Shown here in pieces: positions 55,233 to 63,814 of a stretch of 64,000 nt of DNA. Source of the stretch: CAZTTG01 sp964615935 (GTDB lineage Bacteria > Planctomycetota > UBA1135 > GCA-002686595); the NCBI GenBank assembly GCA_964615935.1, contig CAZTTG010000010.1:24408-88407 (forward strand). Reading direction: 5' to 3'. Under the pieces are notes generated by a model. It saw only the letters and a program-made list of their open reading frames with translations, did no database searches and had not been told where the DNA came from. Numbering within the stretch: the first letter of the stretch is position 1; each line of letters starts with the position of its first letter. Position numbers and translations under genes: made by a program.

Positions 55233-57005
55233 TCACTCCACCGAGGAGAGCCAGGTGTCGCGGATGAGGCGCTGCTTCTCGGTGGGATCGGCCCGGAAGC
55301 TCAGGCTGGGGATCAGGATCGAGGCCTCGACCAGGGTGACGTCGACCTCGCGCTGCTCCTCGCCGCGCTCGAGGGTGAGCACGATCGCGTCGCCCGCGGA
55401 GTGGGCCCGCAGGAACTCGTGCCGGCCCTCGAAGTCCCGGCCGTCGATGGCGCGGATCTGCTCGCCGGGCCGGGGGCCCTCCGGCTCCTCGCCCTCGGGA
55501 GCGGGCCGACCGGCGATGCGCGTCCCCCACAGGTCGAAGGGGAAGTCGCAGTCGATCACCTCCTCCTCGTAGTCGATCCCGGCGTAGGCCAGGTGCTCCG
55601 CGATCGGCGGATCGAGGGTGCCCTGCACGTGGCGGGCGAAGAACTCGTCGAAGTCGCAGTTGCTGATCGCGGTGCAGGTCCGCTCGATGTCGTCCTCCTC
55701 GAAGCCCACGCCGCGCTCCGCGAACCAGCGGTTCAGGAAGCGCATGACGTCGTTCAGCGACTTGCGGTTGTCGGTCTCGTGCCTCATCTTCAGGTCGATG
55801 AGCGCGCCCAGGAGCTCGCCCTTGCCGTAGTAGTCGACCCGCGAGCCCTCCTCGTCGCGGAATCGGTGCCAGGTGTTGCGACTGGCCCAGAAGACCGAGT
55901 GCTCCTTGCGCCGCTCCTTGTTCATCTCGCGGGCGATGACGCTCTCCCGGCGGGACAGGTACTCCTTTGGGGTCCAGATGCCCGCGCGGACCAGGGTGAG
56001 GTCCCCGAAGTAGGAGGTCCAGCCCTCGGACACCCACAGATTGCCGGTGTAGTTCTCGCGCTGGTAGTCGAAGGGACCCAGGGTCGCCGGGCGGATGCGC
56101 TTGACGTTCCAGGCGTGGAAGAACTCGTGCGAGGTCAGGGAGGCGCCCGCCTCGGGATCCTCCTTCTGCCTCTGCGGGCTCAGCCCGATCGAGGTGGAGT
56201 TGAGGTGCTCCAGGCCGCCGCCCCCGCTCATGCTGCAGAGGAAGACGTAGTTGGGGAAGGGGAAGCTCCCGAACAGCTGGCCCTGGTTGGCGGCGATCTT
56301 GCGGACCACCTCGACGAAGGCGTCGAGATCGAAGTCGTACTCCTGGGCGTTGTCGAAGAACACGCAGGCGAAGGGGGTCCCGTTCACCTCGAAGCCCCGC
56401 TCCTCGAAGATCCCCAGGATGGTCGGCGCGTCGATGAAGACGTCGTAGTCGCGCGCGAATCGGGTATTCGGGTCCTCGGTGGCCAGGAGACCGTTGGCGA
56501 TCCGCCAGCCCTCGGGGACGACGTAGCGCGAGGTGACCGGCAGGGTCTTGGCGCCCCGGACATAGAGGTAGGTCCTCGGCCCGCTGACGCTCAAGCCGGT
56601 GACGGGGGCGTCCTCCGCGCCCGGTCTGCGCCACCGCCTCCGCGAGGCGGAGACCGAATAGGTCGCGCGGACGTGATCGAGTCCCGGGCAGGCGATGCTC
56701 CACGAGCCCGAGTCCATCCGGGTCGTCTCCAGCTCCGCCCCGTCGTCGCCGAGGACCTTCAGGTCGGTCACGTTCCGGCCGTACTCTCCGATGCGATACG
56801 CCCCCGGGGTCCAGTCGGGCATCACCAGGTGCAGGCTCGGTCGGGAGATGCCCGCCACGTCCACCTCGATGAGGAAGCTCTTCAGGTCCTCGGAGACGGT
56901 CGTGGTGTAGGCGATCTCGAGGGGGGTGAGGTCGTCGAGGTTGACCTGGGCGCTCGCGATGGCGCCCGCGCCGAGGGCGAGGATGGCCGTGCGGAGGAGC
57001 TTCAT
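55233..57005 (-). CDS. M61-family glycyl aminopeptidase-like protein with PDZ domain, secreted
   Basis: The protein has 590 aa with signal peptide MKLLRTAILALGAGAIASAQ. The N-terminal beta domain contains MPDWTPGAYRIGEYGRNV, typical of M61. The zinc motif is SHEFFHAWNVKRIRP, with the third ligand Glu in WVSEGWTSYFGDL. A PDZ domain covers about residues 490-560 (FDLWGTRIAGRP, GEQIRAIDGRDFEG). The enzyme should release N-terminal glycine or alanine residues from peptides outside the cytoplasm. It is divergent from the SGNH esterase gene. Confidence 0.9.
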   Translation of the reverse strand: MKLLRTAILALGAGAIASAQVNLDDLTPLEIAYTTTVSEDLKSFLIEVDVAGISRPSLHLVMPDWTPGAYRIGEYGRNVTDLKVLGDDGAELETTRMDSGSWSIACPGLDHVRATYSVSASRRRWRRPGAEDAPVTGLSVSGPRTYLYVRGAKTLPVTSRYVVPEGWRIANGLLATEDPNTRFARDYDVFIDAPTILGIFEERGFEVNGTPFACVFFDNAQEYDFDLDAFVEVVRKIAANQGQLFGSFPFPNYVFLCSMSGGGGLEHLNSTSIGLSPQRQKEDPEAGASLTSHEFFHAWNVKRIRPATLGPFDYQRENYTGNLWVSEGWTSYFGDLTLVRAGIWTPKEYLSRRESVIAREMNKERRKEHSVFWASRNTWHRFRDEEGSRVDYYGKGELLGALIDLKMRHETDNRKSLNDVMRFLNRWFAERGVGFEEDDIERTCTAISNCDFDEFFARHVQGTLDPPIAEHLAYAGIDYEEEVIDCDFPFDLWGTRIAGRPAPEGEEPEGPRPGEQIRAIDGRDFEGRHEFLRAHSAGDAIVLTLERGEEQREVDVTLVEASILIPSLSFRADPTEKQRLIRDTWLSSVE

Positions 57006-57187
57006 GGCGACGTCGGCTGGGTTGGGGGAGGGAGTGAACGGATGGTCGGTGATAGCCGGCGGCGCGGCCCGGTCAAAGGACAAAGCGGCGCGAGCGCAGG
57101 CAGCTTTGGGTAAACCGCCGCGCTTGCGGACGCGGCGGGCTTCGAGCCGGCCGCGTATACTGTCGGCTCCTCCGACGAGGCCGAAAC

Positions 57188-58177
57188 ATGTTCATGAGCG
57201 AGTGCGCACTGCTGGCAGCCCTGCTGATCCCTCTCGGGCTGATCGGCCCGACGGACCCGGACCGGATCGCTTCGGATCACCCTGCCCCGCTGAAGGTCTT
57301 CCTCCTTGCAGGCCAGTCGAACATGGAGGGCAAGGGCGCGGTCAACACCCTCGACTACCTGGGCGAGGATCCCCGTCATGGTCACCTGCTCGACGGGTTG
57401 AAGGAGGAGGACGGCTCCTGGACGGTCCGCGAGGACGTCTGGATCTGGTACCTGGGGCGGAAGGGCGAGCTGACGGTGGGCTTCGGCTCGGAGGGCAGCT
57501 CGCACGGTCCGCTGATCGGGCCGGAGCTCGGCTTCGGCATGGTCGTGGGCGACCACGTCGAGAACCAGGTCCTGCTGATCAAGACGGCCTGGGGCGGCAA
57601 GGACGTCGCGTCCGACTTCCTCCCGCCGGGCGCCGGCGGTCCGGGTCCCTACTACACGCGCATGCTGAACCATGTCCGCGAGGTGCTGGGCGACCTGGAG
57701 GCCCACTTCCCCGACTACGATGGCCGGGGCTTCGAGCTCGCCGGCCTGGTCTGGTTCCAGGGCTGGAACGACATGGTGAACGGGGAGAAGACGGCCGCCT
57801 ACGCGGACCGGCTGGCGCAGATGATCCGCGACCTGCGCGGGGAGCTCGACGCGCTGGACTTGCCCGTCGTGATCGGCGAGCTGGGCGTCGGCGGCGACGA
57901 GCCTTCCGCCGGCGTCGCCCGCTTCCGCGAGGCCCAGGAGGCGGTGGCGCTGGTCCCGGACCTCGAGGACACGGTCCGCTTCGTCCACACGGCCCCCTTC
58001 TACGACCCCGTCGCCGACGAGCTCTTCCGCCAGGACGTCTGGAAGGGCCCCGACAAGGACCGCTTCTACCGCATCGCCTCGGACCGCCCCTACCACTACC
58101 TGGGCAGCGGCAAGACCTACTACCTGATGGGCCGCGCCCTCGGCGAGGGCATGCTGGAGCTGCTCGGGGGCGAATAG
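57188..58177 (+). CDS. Sialate O-acetylesterase-like SGNH hydrolase (DUF303)
   Basis: The protein has 329 aa. A hydrophobic N-terminus (CALLAALLIPLGLIG) suggests export. The nucleophile serine is in LLAGQSNMEGKGA; LIKTAWGGKDV and LVWFQGWNDM are the other conserved blocks. Family members remove acetyl groups from sialic acid or xylan. The DxxH block is not obvious: the C-terminus reads SDRPYHYLGSGKTYYLMGRAL. Substrate is unassigned. Confidence 0.85.
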   Translation: MFMSECALLAALLIPLGLIGPTDPDRIASDHPAPLKVFLLAGQSNMEGKGAVNTLDYLGEDPRHGHLLDGLKEEDGSWTVREDVWIWYLGRKGELTVGFGSEGSSHGPLIGPELGFGMVVGDHVENQVLLIKTAWGGKDVASDFLPPGAGGPGPYYTRMLNHVREVLGDLEAHFPDYDGRGFELAGLVWFQGWNDMVNGEKTAAYADRLAQMIRDLRGELDALDLPVVIGELGVGGDEPSAGVARFREAQEAVALVPDLEDTVRFVHTAPFYDPVADELFRQDVWKGPDKDRFYRIASDRPYHYLGSGKTYYLMGRALGEGMLELLGGE

Positions 58178-58201
58178 CTCGCCGGCCCGAAACGGGCTCC
58201 C

Positions 58202-58278
58202 TGGTACGCCCGGCGGGATTCGAACCCACGACCCCCGGTTTAGGAAACCAGTGCTCTATCCTACTGAGCTACGGGCGC
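58202..58278 (-). tRNA. tRNA-Arg (anticodon CCT)
   Basis: The minus-strand sequence folds into a standard cloverleaf. The acceptor is GCGCCCG paired with CGGGCGT (one G-U). The D arm contains GTAGCTCAGT. The anticodon stem is CTGGT/ACCGG with loop TTCCTAA, giving anticodon CCT. The T arm is GTGGGTTCGAATCCCGC. The discriminator A is followed by an encoded CCA. It decodes AGG. Confidence 0.95.
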
Positions 58279-58521
58279 AGCGGCGGGGAGCATAGCAGAT
58301 CGGGGGGGAGGGGCGAGGTGGGGGCGCTCGCGGGGTTCGAATCGCGCGATGGATGACCCGGAGTCCGAGCTCCATGGACGAGTCGACCGATCTGTACGCC
58401 CGGCGCGGGCTGGGATTCAGCGAATCGAGGTGACACCGGGGACTCCAGCGCCGGTCCTCCCCCCGGGGTGGGGCGCTGCGCCTCACCGGCGTCTCGTCTC
58501 CCCCGGACCGTTTGTCCCCCC

Positions 58522-58767
58522 ATGGACGTTCACCTGGCCCCCGCCCTGCGGGCATTCGTCGACGAGATGCTGGCCTCCGGACAGTTCGGCTCCGAGAGCG
58601 AGGTCGTCGGCGCCGCGCTCCGGCTGATGATCCGGAGCGAGCGCAGCCTCGCGGCCTTCCTCCGGTGGGCGGAGCCGCGGCTGGAGGGGGGCGCCGGGCG
58701 GGTCCTGGAGGCGGCCCGGGAGGACGCCCTGGCGGACATGATGCAGGAGATGCTGGAGGAGGCCTGA
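58522..58767 (+). CDS. ParD/CopG-like ribbon-helix-helix antitoxin, apparently orphan
   Basis: The protein has 81 aa. The N-terminal half (MDVHLAPALRAFVDEMLASGQFGSESEVVGAALRLM) matches the ribbon-helix-helix domain of ParD antitoxins. The C-terminal half is helical and acidic, ending DMMQEMLEEA, as in toxin-binding tails. No ParE-like toxin is visible after it. A hairpin follows, and then an assembly gap at 58983, so a partner may be lost or unassembled. Confidence 0.7.
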   Translation: MDVHLAPALRAFVDEMLASGQFGSESEVVGAALRLMIRSERSLAAFLRWAEPRLEGGAGRVLEAAREDALADMMQEMLEEA

Positions 58768-58781
58768 TCCGAGGGAGCGGG

Positions 58782-58806
58782 GGCCGGGGAGCGCGGGGCC
58801 CCGGCC
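58782..58806 (+). terminator. Hairpin after the ParD-like gene
   Basis: GGCCGGGG pairs with CCCCGGCC around a 9-base loop, 15 bases after the stop. The rest of the 58768-59112 stretch holds the poly-G tract and the 10-N gap, with no gene I can support. Confidence 0.4.
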
Positions 58807-58982
58807 GCTCGTCCCTCACAAGATCGCGCGGACCCGGCCGGGGCCACCGGGCTCCCGCCACCGAGGGGACGCGCGAAGGGCGGCACGGTTGCGGGTGGGA
58901 TCGGCGCTCTTCTGCGGGCGGGCGGGGCCCGGCGGGGGGCGGGGCGGCGGGCGGCCTCAAGAAGGGGGGGGCGGCGGCCGAT

Positions 58983-58992
58983 NNNNNNNNNN
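58983..58992. other. 10-N gap beside poly-G artefact
   Basis: Ten Ns at 58983-58992 are followed by about 40 bases that are nearly all G (58993-59038), with GGGGG-rich sequence before the gap too. This looks like low-quality homopolymer reads at contig ends rather than genomic sequence. Reading frames here are unreliable. Confidence 0.9.
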
Positions 58993-59112
58993 GGGCGGGG
59001 GGGGGGGGGGGGGCGGGGGGGGGGGGGGGGGGGGGCCCGGCCCCAACCCGGGGGGGGCGGCGGCCGAGGAGGCCCTGACCGGCCCGACCTCGAGGGGTGG
59101 GGCGGTCTTCGT

Positions 59113-59634
59113 ATGCGAGCGATCCGAGCTGTGCGGAACGGGGCGAGGAGCGGGGTCTCCCTGCTCTCGATGCTCCTCTCCCTGCTCGCCATCACGGTGG
59201 GAGCCAGCATCGCCATCCCGGCCTTCTTCGAGCGCCCCGACGTCACCCTGGACAACGCCTGCGTGCTGCTCACCCGGGACCTTCGGGCGGCCCAGAACCG
59301 GGCCGCCTACCTGCGCCAGCCCCTGGTCTTCCGCTTCGAGGAGGACGGGTACCGCGTCACCGACTCCCGCGGAGGTCCGGCCCTGGCCCCCTGCGGACCG
59401 CGCACCCTGGATCGCTCCTACGGCGAGAACACCATCTTCGAGGGCGTGTCCATCGAGACCGTCGAGCTGGGAGAGGACTCCAGCCTGGTGTTCACCGCCC
59501 GCGGCGACGCCACCGAGGGAGGGCGCGTCATCCTCGAGTTCCGGGGACACCGCCGCTGGGTCGAGGTCGAGCGCTGCAGCGGCCTCACCCGGATCCAGGG
59601 TCTGAAGCGCCCCCTCCCGGACGGCCTCGACTGA
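59113..59634 (+). CDS. Type IV pilin-like minor pseudopilin (GspH-like)
   Basis: The protein has 173 aa. The N-terminus SGVSLLSMLLSLLAITVGASIAIPAFF resembles a prepilin leader after a Gly, but the usual Phe +1 and Glu +5 are absent, so processing is uncertain. The rest (DNACVLLTRDLRAAQNRAAYLRQPLVFRFEEDGYRV) matches the beta domain of GspH/FimT-like pseudopilins. No other secretion or pilus genes are in the window. A start slightly upstream inside the low-quality region cannot be excluded. Confidence 0.75.
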   Translation: MRAIRAVRNGARSGVSLLSMLLSLLAITVGASIAIPAFFERPDVTLDNACVLLTRDLRAAQNRAAYLRQPLVFRFEEDGYRVTDSRGGPALAPCGPRTLDRSYGENTIFEGVSIETVELGEDSSLVFTARGDATEGGRVILEFRGHRRWVEVERCSGLTRIQGLKRPLPDGLD

Positions 59635-59759
59635 GCCACCGCACACCGCCGGGAGGGCTCGCAGGGATGAGCTCGCGCGGGCGAAGGGCGCCATGCCGCG
59701 CGCCAGGGGTGCCCTTAAAATGGGAGTCGCCGCCGAGGCGACGACTCCGCGCGGGTCGC

Positions 59760-59779
59760 GACTGATGCTTGCATCAGTC
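59760..59779. repeat. Perfect GACTGATG hairpin in the region before proS
   Basis: GACTGATG-CTTG-CATCAGTC is a perfect 8-bp stem. A GTCGCC/GGCGAC stem lies 20 bases upstream. The 681-base stretch 59635-60315 holds no convincing gene. These stems may terminate the pseudopilin transcript. Confidence 0.4.
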
Positions 59780-60041
59780 GACGGCCGGGGAAAGGTGGCA
59801 GGAACCCTCCCCAGCGGCTCCGAATCGAGGGGCAGGACCTCCTATCGGAGCATCCCGACTGGCGAGGCCGGGACTGCGGACCTCGGTGGAGGACCGCACG
59901 CGGGTCGGAGTGGCAGGTCACCAACCCGTGTTTCCCTAAGCCTAGCAGGGCCCCGAGCCAACTGTCTACTCGGAATCGAGGATGAGCGGGTCCTTTGATC
60001 CACCCGCCCGCCGGGGCGCCCGGCGGTCACCCGGCCCGGGG

Positions 60042-60131
60042 AGGAGGGCCGCGAGGCACGGGCCCTCCTGGCACTGGAATTGCAGCGCCGGACGGCCCTC
60101 CGGAGCCCGCCGGCAGGCGCCCTGGAGGGCC
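60042..60131 (+). promoter_or_regulatory. Leader with alternative stems upstream of proS
   Basis: Four GGAGGGCC or GGCCCTCC segments occur at 60043-60050, 60061-60068, 60094-60101 and 60124-60131. They can pair 1-2 and 3-4 or, alternatively, 1-3 and 2-4. The first pair is a perfect 9-bp stem with a 10-base loop. This geometry, about 185 bases before the proS start, resembles an attenuator or switch. The ligand or mechanism is unknown. Confidence 0.4.
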
Positions 60132-60315
60132 CTGCGGCAGCCTCGAAACGGCGGGATCGACCGGGGGGTCCCGCCGTGCCTGCGGGGCCTTGTGCCGGGC
60201 CGCTGTGGCCCCCGCGAGCCCGCTGCCCTACCCTTGGCGCCCCTTCCCCCGCGGCCGGACGAGGACCCGAAAGGGCGGGCCCCCGCCCTGGCCGCGGCCG
60301 ACTTCAGGACGAGAC

Positions 60316-61788
60316 ATGGCCGAGGAGCAGATCACCCCCCGCGCGCGGGACTACGCCCAGTGGTACCAGGACGTCATCGCCGGAGCCGAGCTCGCCGAGC
60401 CGGCCCAGGTGGTCAAGGGCTGCATGGTCATCCGACCCCACGGGTACGCCATCTGGGAGAAGATGCAGGCCGACCTGGACCGGCGCTTCAAGGAGACCGG
60501 TCACCAGAACGCCTGCTTTCCGCTGCTCATCCCCATGTCCTTCATCCAGAAGGAAGCCGAGCACGTGGAGGGCTTCACCCCCGAGCTGGCCGTGGTCACC
60601 CACGCGGGGGGCAAGGAGCTCGAGGAGCCGTACGTCATCCGGCCCACCTCCGAGACCATCATCGGCCACTTCTTCTCGCGCTGGATCGACTCCTGGCGCG
60701 ACCTGCCGCTCCTGATCAACCAGTGGGCCAACATCATCCGCTGGGAGCTCAGAACGCGCCTGTTCCTGCGCACCGGCGAGTTCCTTTGGCAGGAAGGCCA
60801 CACCGCCCACGCGACGCACGAGGAGGCCCAGGGAGAGGTCCAGCGCATGCTGGACGTCTACCGCGACTTCTGCCACGAGAGGATGGCCCTGCCCGTCATC
60901 CAGGGCATCAAGACCGCCAACGAGCGCTTCGCGGGGGCGCTGGAGACGCGCTGCATCGAGGGCCTGATGCAGGACGGCAAGGCGCTCCAGTGCGGCACCA
61001 GCCACGACCTGGGCCAGAACTTCGGCCGGGCCTTCAACGTCACCTTCCAGGACCAGAAGGGCGAGCGCGACTTCGCATGGCAGACCTCCTGGGGGGTGTC
61101 CACCCGGATGATCGGCGCGCTCATCATGGCCCACTCCGACGACGACGGGCTGGTGCTGCCGCCCCGGCTGGCGCCCATCCACGTGGCCATCGTGCCCATC
61201 TACAAGAAGCCCGAGGAGAAGGTCGCGGTGATGGAGGTGGCCTCCCGCATCGCCGCCGAGCTGCGCGACGACGGCTTGACGGTCGCGCTCGACGACCGCG
61301 ACGACGTTCGGCCGGGCGCCAAGTACTACGAGTACGAGCGCAAGGGCGTGCCGCTGCGCCTGGAGATCGGACCGCGCGACATCCAGGCCGGGTGCGCCAT
61401 GTCCAAGGTTCGCATCGCCCCGGTCGACGAGCGCGGTCGGCCCATGAAGGAGAAGCTCCCCATGGAGGAGCTGGGGGTGCGCGTGGGCCGGATCCTGGAC
61501 GACTTCCAGGACCTCCTGTTCGCCCGGGCCGAGGGCTTCCGCGAGGAGAACACCGTCTCGGTGGATTCCTGGGACGAGTTCCAGGGCGTCTTCGAGGGCG
61601 CCGGCTCGAAGTTCGTCTGGGCCCACTGGGACGGGAACACCGAGACCGAGCTGGCCATCAAGGAGGCCACCAAGGCCACCATCCGCCTGATCCCGCTCGA
61701 CGGCCAGGGGCCGGCGCCGGAGCCGGGCGCCTGCGTGAAGACCGGCGGGCAGAGCGCCCGGCGCGTGCTCTTCGCCAAGAACTACTGA
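60316..61788 (+). CDS. proS: Prolyl-tRNA synthetase, archaeal/eukaryotic-type
   Basis: The protein has 490 aa without the editing insertion of the long bacterial form. Class II motifs are GYAIWEKMQADLDRRFKETGH (motif 1), VIRPTSETIIGHFFSRWI and NIIRWELRTRLFLRTGEFLWQEGHTAH (motif 2), and TSWGVSTRMIGALIMAHSDDDG (motif 3). It charges tRNA-Pro in the cytosol. ATG 60316 has a weak AGGAC upstream. The gene ends overlapping the convergent YkgJ gene by 7 bases. Confidence 0.93.
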   Translation: MAEEQITPRARDYAQWYQDVIAGAELAEPAQVVKGCMVIRPHGYAIWEKMQADLDRRFKETGHQNACFPLLIPMSFIQKEAEHVEGFTPELAVVTHAGGKELEEPYVIRPTSETIIGHFFSRWIDSWRDLPLLINQWANIIRWELRTRLFLRTGEFLWQEGHTAHATHEEAQGEVQRMLDVYRDFCHERMALPVIQGIKTANERFAGALETRCIEGLMQDGKALQCGTSHDLGQNFGRAFNVTFQDQKGERDFAWQTSWGVSTRMIGALIMAHSDDDGLVLPPRLAPIHVAIVPIYKKPEEKVAVMEVASRIAAELRDDGLTVALDDRDDVRPGAKYYEYERKGVPLRLEIGPRDIQAGCAMSKVRIAPVDERGRPMKEKLPMEELGVRVGRILDDFQDLLFARAEGFREENTVSVDSWDEFQGVFEGAGSKFVWAHWDGNTETELAIKEATKATIRLIPLDGQGPAPEPGACVKTGGQSARRVLFAKNY

Positions 61789-62297
61789 TCCTGGGCGCCG
61801 AAGAGGTCGCGCAGCGCCACCCGCGTCTGCGAGCCGCCGAACAGCCGCGCCTGGAGGGCGGCCAGCCGCAGCTCGAAGGGCCCGATCGTCCACAGCGCCT
61901 CGTGCTCGAGCTCGTCCAGGGGCCCCACCGCGAGGTTGAGCTCGCAGACGTCCCGGTGCTCGAGGATCTCCCCCTCCTCGGTCTCCTCGTGCCAGGAGAG
62001 CGGCAGCCCCTGCGTGCGGCAGACGTAGGGCCGGTGCTCCCAGACCCGGCAGGCCCCCTCCCGGTCCAGGAAGGCGCAGGCTCCCTCCGGGTGGGGCGCC
62101 TCCCCGCGCAGCCGCTCCCCGCAGGCCTCCCGGATGCGCTGCGCCTCGACCTCGAAGACGGTCAGGCCGTCGATGCAGCAGTCGCTGCACCCGCGCCGGC
62201 ACTCGAGCCGCCCGGCGTGGTGGGCGGCGACCAGGGCGGCCTCCCGATCCACCTCCGCGTGCAGATCCTCCACCGAGCCCGGGGCGGGACAGCGCAC
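61782..62297 (-). CDS. YkgJ-family zinc/iron-cluster protein
   Basis: The protein has 171 aa and starts at GTG 62297. The signature cysteines are CRRGCSDCCIDGL, then EGACAFLDREGACRVWEHRPYVCRTQGLPLSW. Family members bind zinc or an Fe-S cluster; function is unknown. In the true genome its GTG overlaps the TAG of the YbiB-like gene (TAGTG), because the intervening 100-N gap is an assembly artefact. Confidence 0.88.
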   Translation of the reverse strand: MRCPAPGSVEDLHAEVDREAALVAAHHAGRLECRRGCSDCCIDGLTVFEVEAQRIREACGERLRGEAPHPEGACAFLDREGACRVWEHRPYVCRTQGLPLSWHEETEEGEILEHRDVCELNLAVGPLDELEHEALWTIGPFELRLAALQARLFGGSQTRVALRDLFGAQDQ

Positions 62298-62494
62298 TAA
62301 GGCTTGGCCACCTCGCGCAGGCGGTCCAGGACCCGGTCGNNNNNNNNNNNNNNNNNNNNNNNNNNNNNNNNNNNNNNNNNNNNNNNNNNNNNNNNNNNNN
62401 NNNNNNNNNNNNNNNNNNNNNNNNNNNNNNNNNNNNNNNCGGGACAGCGCACTAAGGCTTGGCCACCTCGCGCAGGCGGTCCAGGACCCGGTCG
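62285..62494. other. 100-N scaffold gap flanked by a duplicated 55-bp contig end
   Basis: Bases 62285-62339 and 62440-62494 are identical over 55 bases and bracket 100 Ns (62340-62439). This is what is seen when two overlapping contigs are scaffolded but not merged. Collapsing the overlap joins the YbiB-like and YkgJ genes with overlapping stop and start codons and removes the gap. Confidence 0.92.
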
Positions 62495-63522
62495 GCCTCG
62501 CCCGTGTCGATCGATTCGGCGGCCAGGGAGACGCCGTCCGCCAGGGTCAGGGCGCGGCCGGCGGCCTTCAGGATCAGGGCCGCGCCCAGGAGGGTCGCGT
62601 TGCGGGCCGGACCCACGTCGCCGGCCAGGACCTGGCGCGTGGCCTCGCCCGCGGCCTCGATGAGCGCCGGGTTGTCGCCGCTGCCCCGGCCGTCCTCCGG
62701 GGGGCCGAAGAGGGGCACCTCGGGCTCCTGGGCGCACTCCAGGCCGAAGTCGCGGGGCTCCACCGAGAGGGGCACCTTGTGGGTGCCGGTCATCTCGATC
62801 CCCCGCGTGCGACGGCGGACCGAGGGGACCACGCTGCCCTCCAGCCCCTGCACGGCGATCCCGCCGGGGTGCCCCAGGCTGTGCATGGTCTCCACCGCGA
62901 CCCCCAGCACGGGGCCGGTCTGGGCGCCGATCACCACCGAAGCGCTGGAGGGCGCCAGGAGCTTCTCCACGGTCGAGAGGGCCGTCCGCACCCCGACGTC
63001 CCCGCGCACCTTGCGCAGGGCCAGGAGGGCCGGGAGCATGCCCGAGGCGGCGGTGGCGGCGAAGCGCGTCTTGGCGACCCACTCCTCCGCCTCGCTCGGG
63101 TTGAAGGTGATGTGGATCCCCAGGCTCTCGAGCACGCTGGCCGCCGTCAGGCCGCGCCGCGGCTCCACGCAGCGGTCGGAGACGATCAGGACCCGCACCC
63201 CGGCGCCCGCCGCCGCCAGCCCGGCGGCCACGTCCAGGGGCGGCGTCTGCTCCACCCCGTCGTGCGGCGGGCACACGCAGACCAGGCCGGGGATGTCCTG
63301 GCAGGGGATGTTGGCCCGCTCCCGCGCCGCGCGGGCGAAGGCGGTCAGCTCCTCCACCGTGATGCCCTTCCAGCGGAGGGCGATGAGGAAGGCCCCGATC
63401 CGGATCTCGCTCTCCTCGCCCGAGAGGATCGAGTGGAAGGCCCGGGAGGCCTCCTGGAAGGTCAGGTTGCGCCCCTCCCGGCGGTTGCCGCCGAGAACGC
63501 GCATCAGGTCGCGCAGGATCAT
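62452..63522 (-). CDS. TrpD2/YbiB-like phosphoribosyltransferase-fold protein
   Basis: The protein has 356 aa. The ATG at 63522 begins MILRDLMRVLGGNRREGRNLTFQEASRAF. The fold is that of anthranilate phosphoribosyltransferase (NPSEAEEWVAKTRFAATAASGMLPALLALRKVRGD, TGPVLGVAVETMHSLGHPGG). The canonical GTGGDGxxTFNIST loop is replaced by VSDRCVEPRRGLTAASV, so true anthranilate activity is unlikely. YbiB-type relatives bind nucleic acids (family knowledge). No trp genes are nearby. Confidence 0.8.
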   Translation of the reverse strand: MILRDLMRVLGGNRREGRNLTFQEASRAFHSILSGEESEIRIGAFLIALRWKGITVEELTAFARAARERANIPCQDIPGLVCVCPPHDGVEQTPPLDVAAGLAAAGAGVRVLIVSDRCVEPRRGLTAASVLESLGIHITFNPSEAEEWVAKTRFAATAASGMLPALLALRKVRGDVGVRTALSTVEKLLAPSSASVVIGAQTGPVLGVAVETMHSLGHPGGIAVQGLEGSVVPSVRRRTRGIEMTGTHKVPLSVEPRDFGLECAQEPEVPLFGPPEDGRGSGDNPALIEAAGEATRQVLAGDVGPARNATLLGAALILKAAGRALTLADGVSLAAESIDTGEADRVLDRLREVAKP

Positions 63523-63641
63523 GTAGCTCGGTGCCGGGATCCGGGAGGCCGCCCCCTCCGTCGAGCCCGGGGCGCGGGCAGGCGCGCGCGGGAGCCTCGC
63601 TCCTCCCCGCGGCGCCGCACTCCCCGGGTCGATCCGGACCT

Positions 63642-63668
63642 CTAACTCACTGTCTCCAGGAGAGTTAG
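63642..63668. promoter_or_regulatory. Inverted repeat upstream of the YbiB-like gene
   Basis: CTAACTC (63642-63648) and GAGTTAG (63662-63668) form a perfect 7-bp inverted repeat 120 bases upstream of the start codon. It is relatively AT-rich for the region, so it could be an operator. No coding region is seen from 63523 to 64000. Confidence 0.35.
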
Positions 63669-63780
63669 CATAGCCCACCCCCCCGAATCCGGCAATGCGG
63701 GTGGGGATTTGAGCCCGCGGGCGGCGGGCGGAGTCCCCCGATCGCGATCGGAGGGGGCCCGGGCTGGCCCCGGCACTCAG

Positions 63781-63814
63781 CGGCGCCCGGAGCTCGAAGG
63801 AGCTGCGGGCGCCG
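63781..63814. terminator. Strong hairpin near the right edge
   Basis: CGGCGCCCG pairs with CGGGCGCCG, with a nested AGCT/AGCT stem in the loop. It is a candidate terminator for a gene beyond the window or part of a leader. A further GCGCCAC/GTGGCGC repeat lies at 63957-63987. Confidence 0.4.

Noticed and set aside
58320..58350. GGTTCGAATC, a T-loop-like sequence 50 bases from the tRNA-Arg gene
   Set aside because: No acceptor, D or anticodon arms can be built around it on either strand, so it is not a second tRNA.
58512..59078. Possible ParE-like toxin frame after the ParD-like gene
   Set aside because: The frame is Gly/Arg-rich, runs through the N gap and lacks ParE motifs.
62285..62494. 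Direct repeat flanking a possible insertion at the 100-N gap
   Set aside because: The 55-bp repeats abut a fixed 100-N run and cut the same reading frame, which fits an unmerged contig overlap better than a mobile element.
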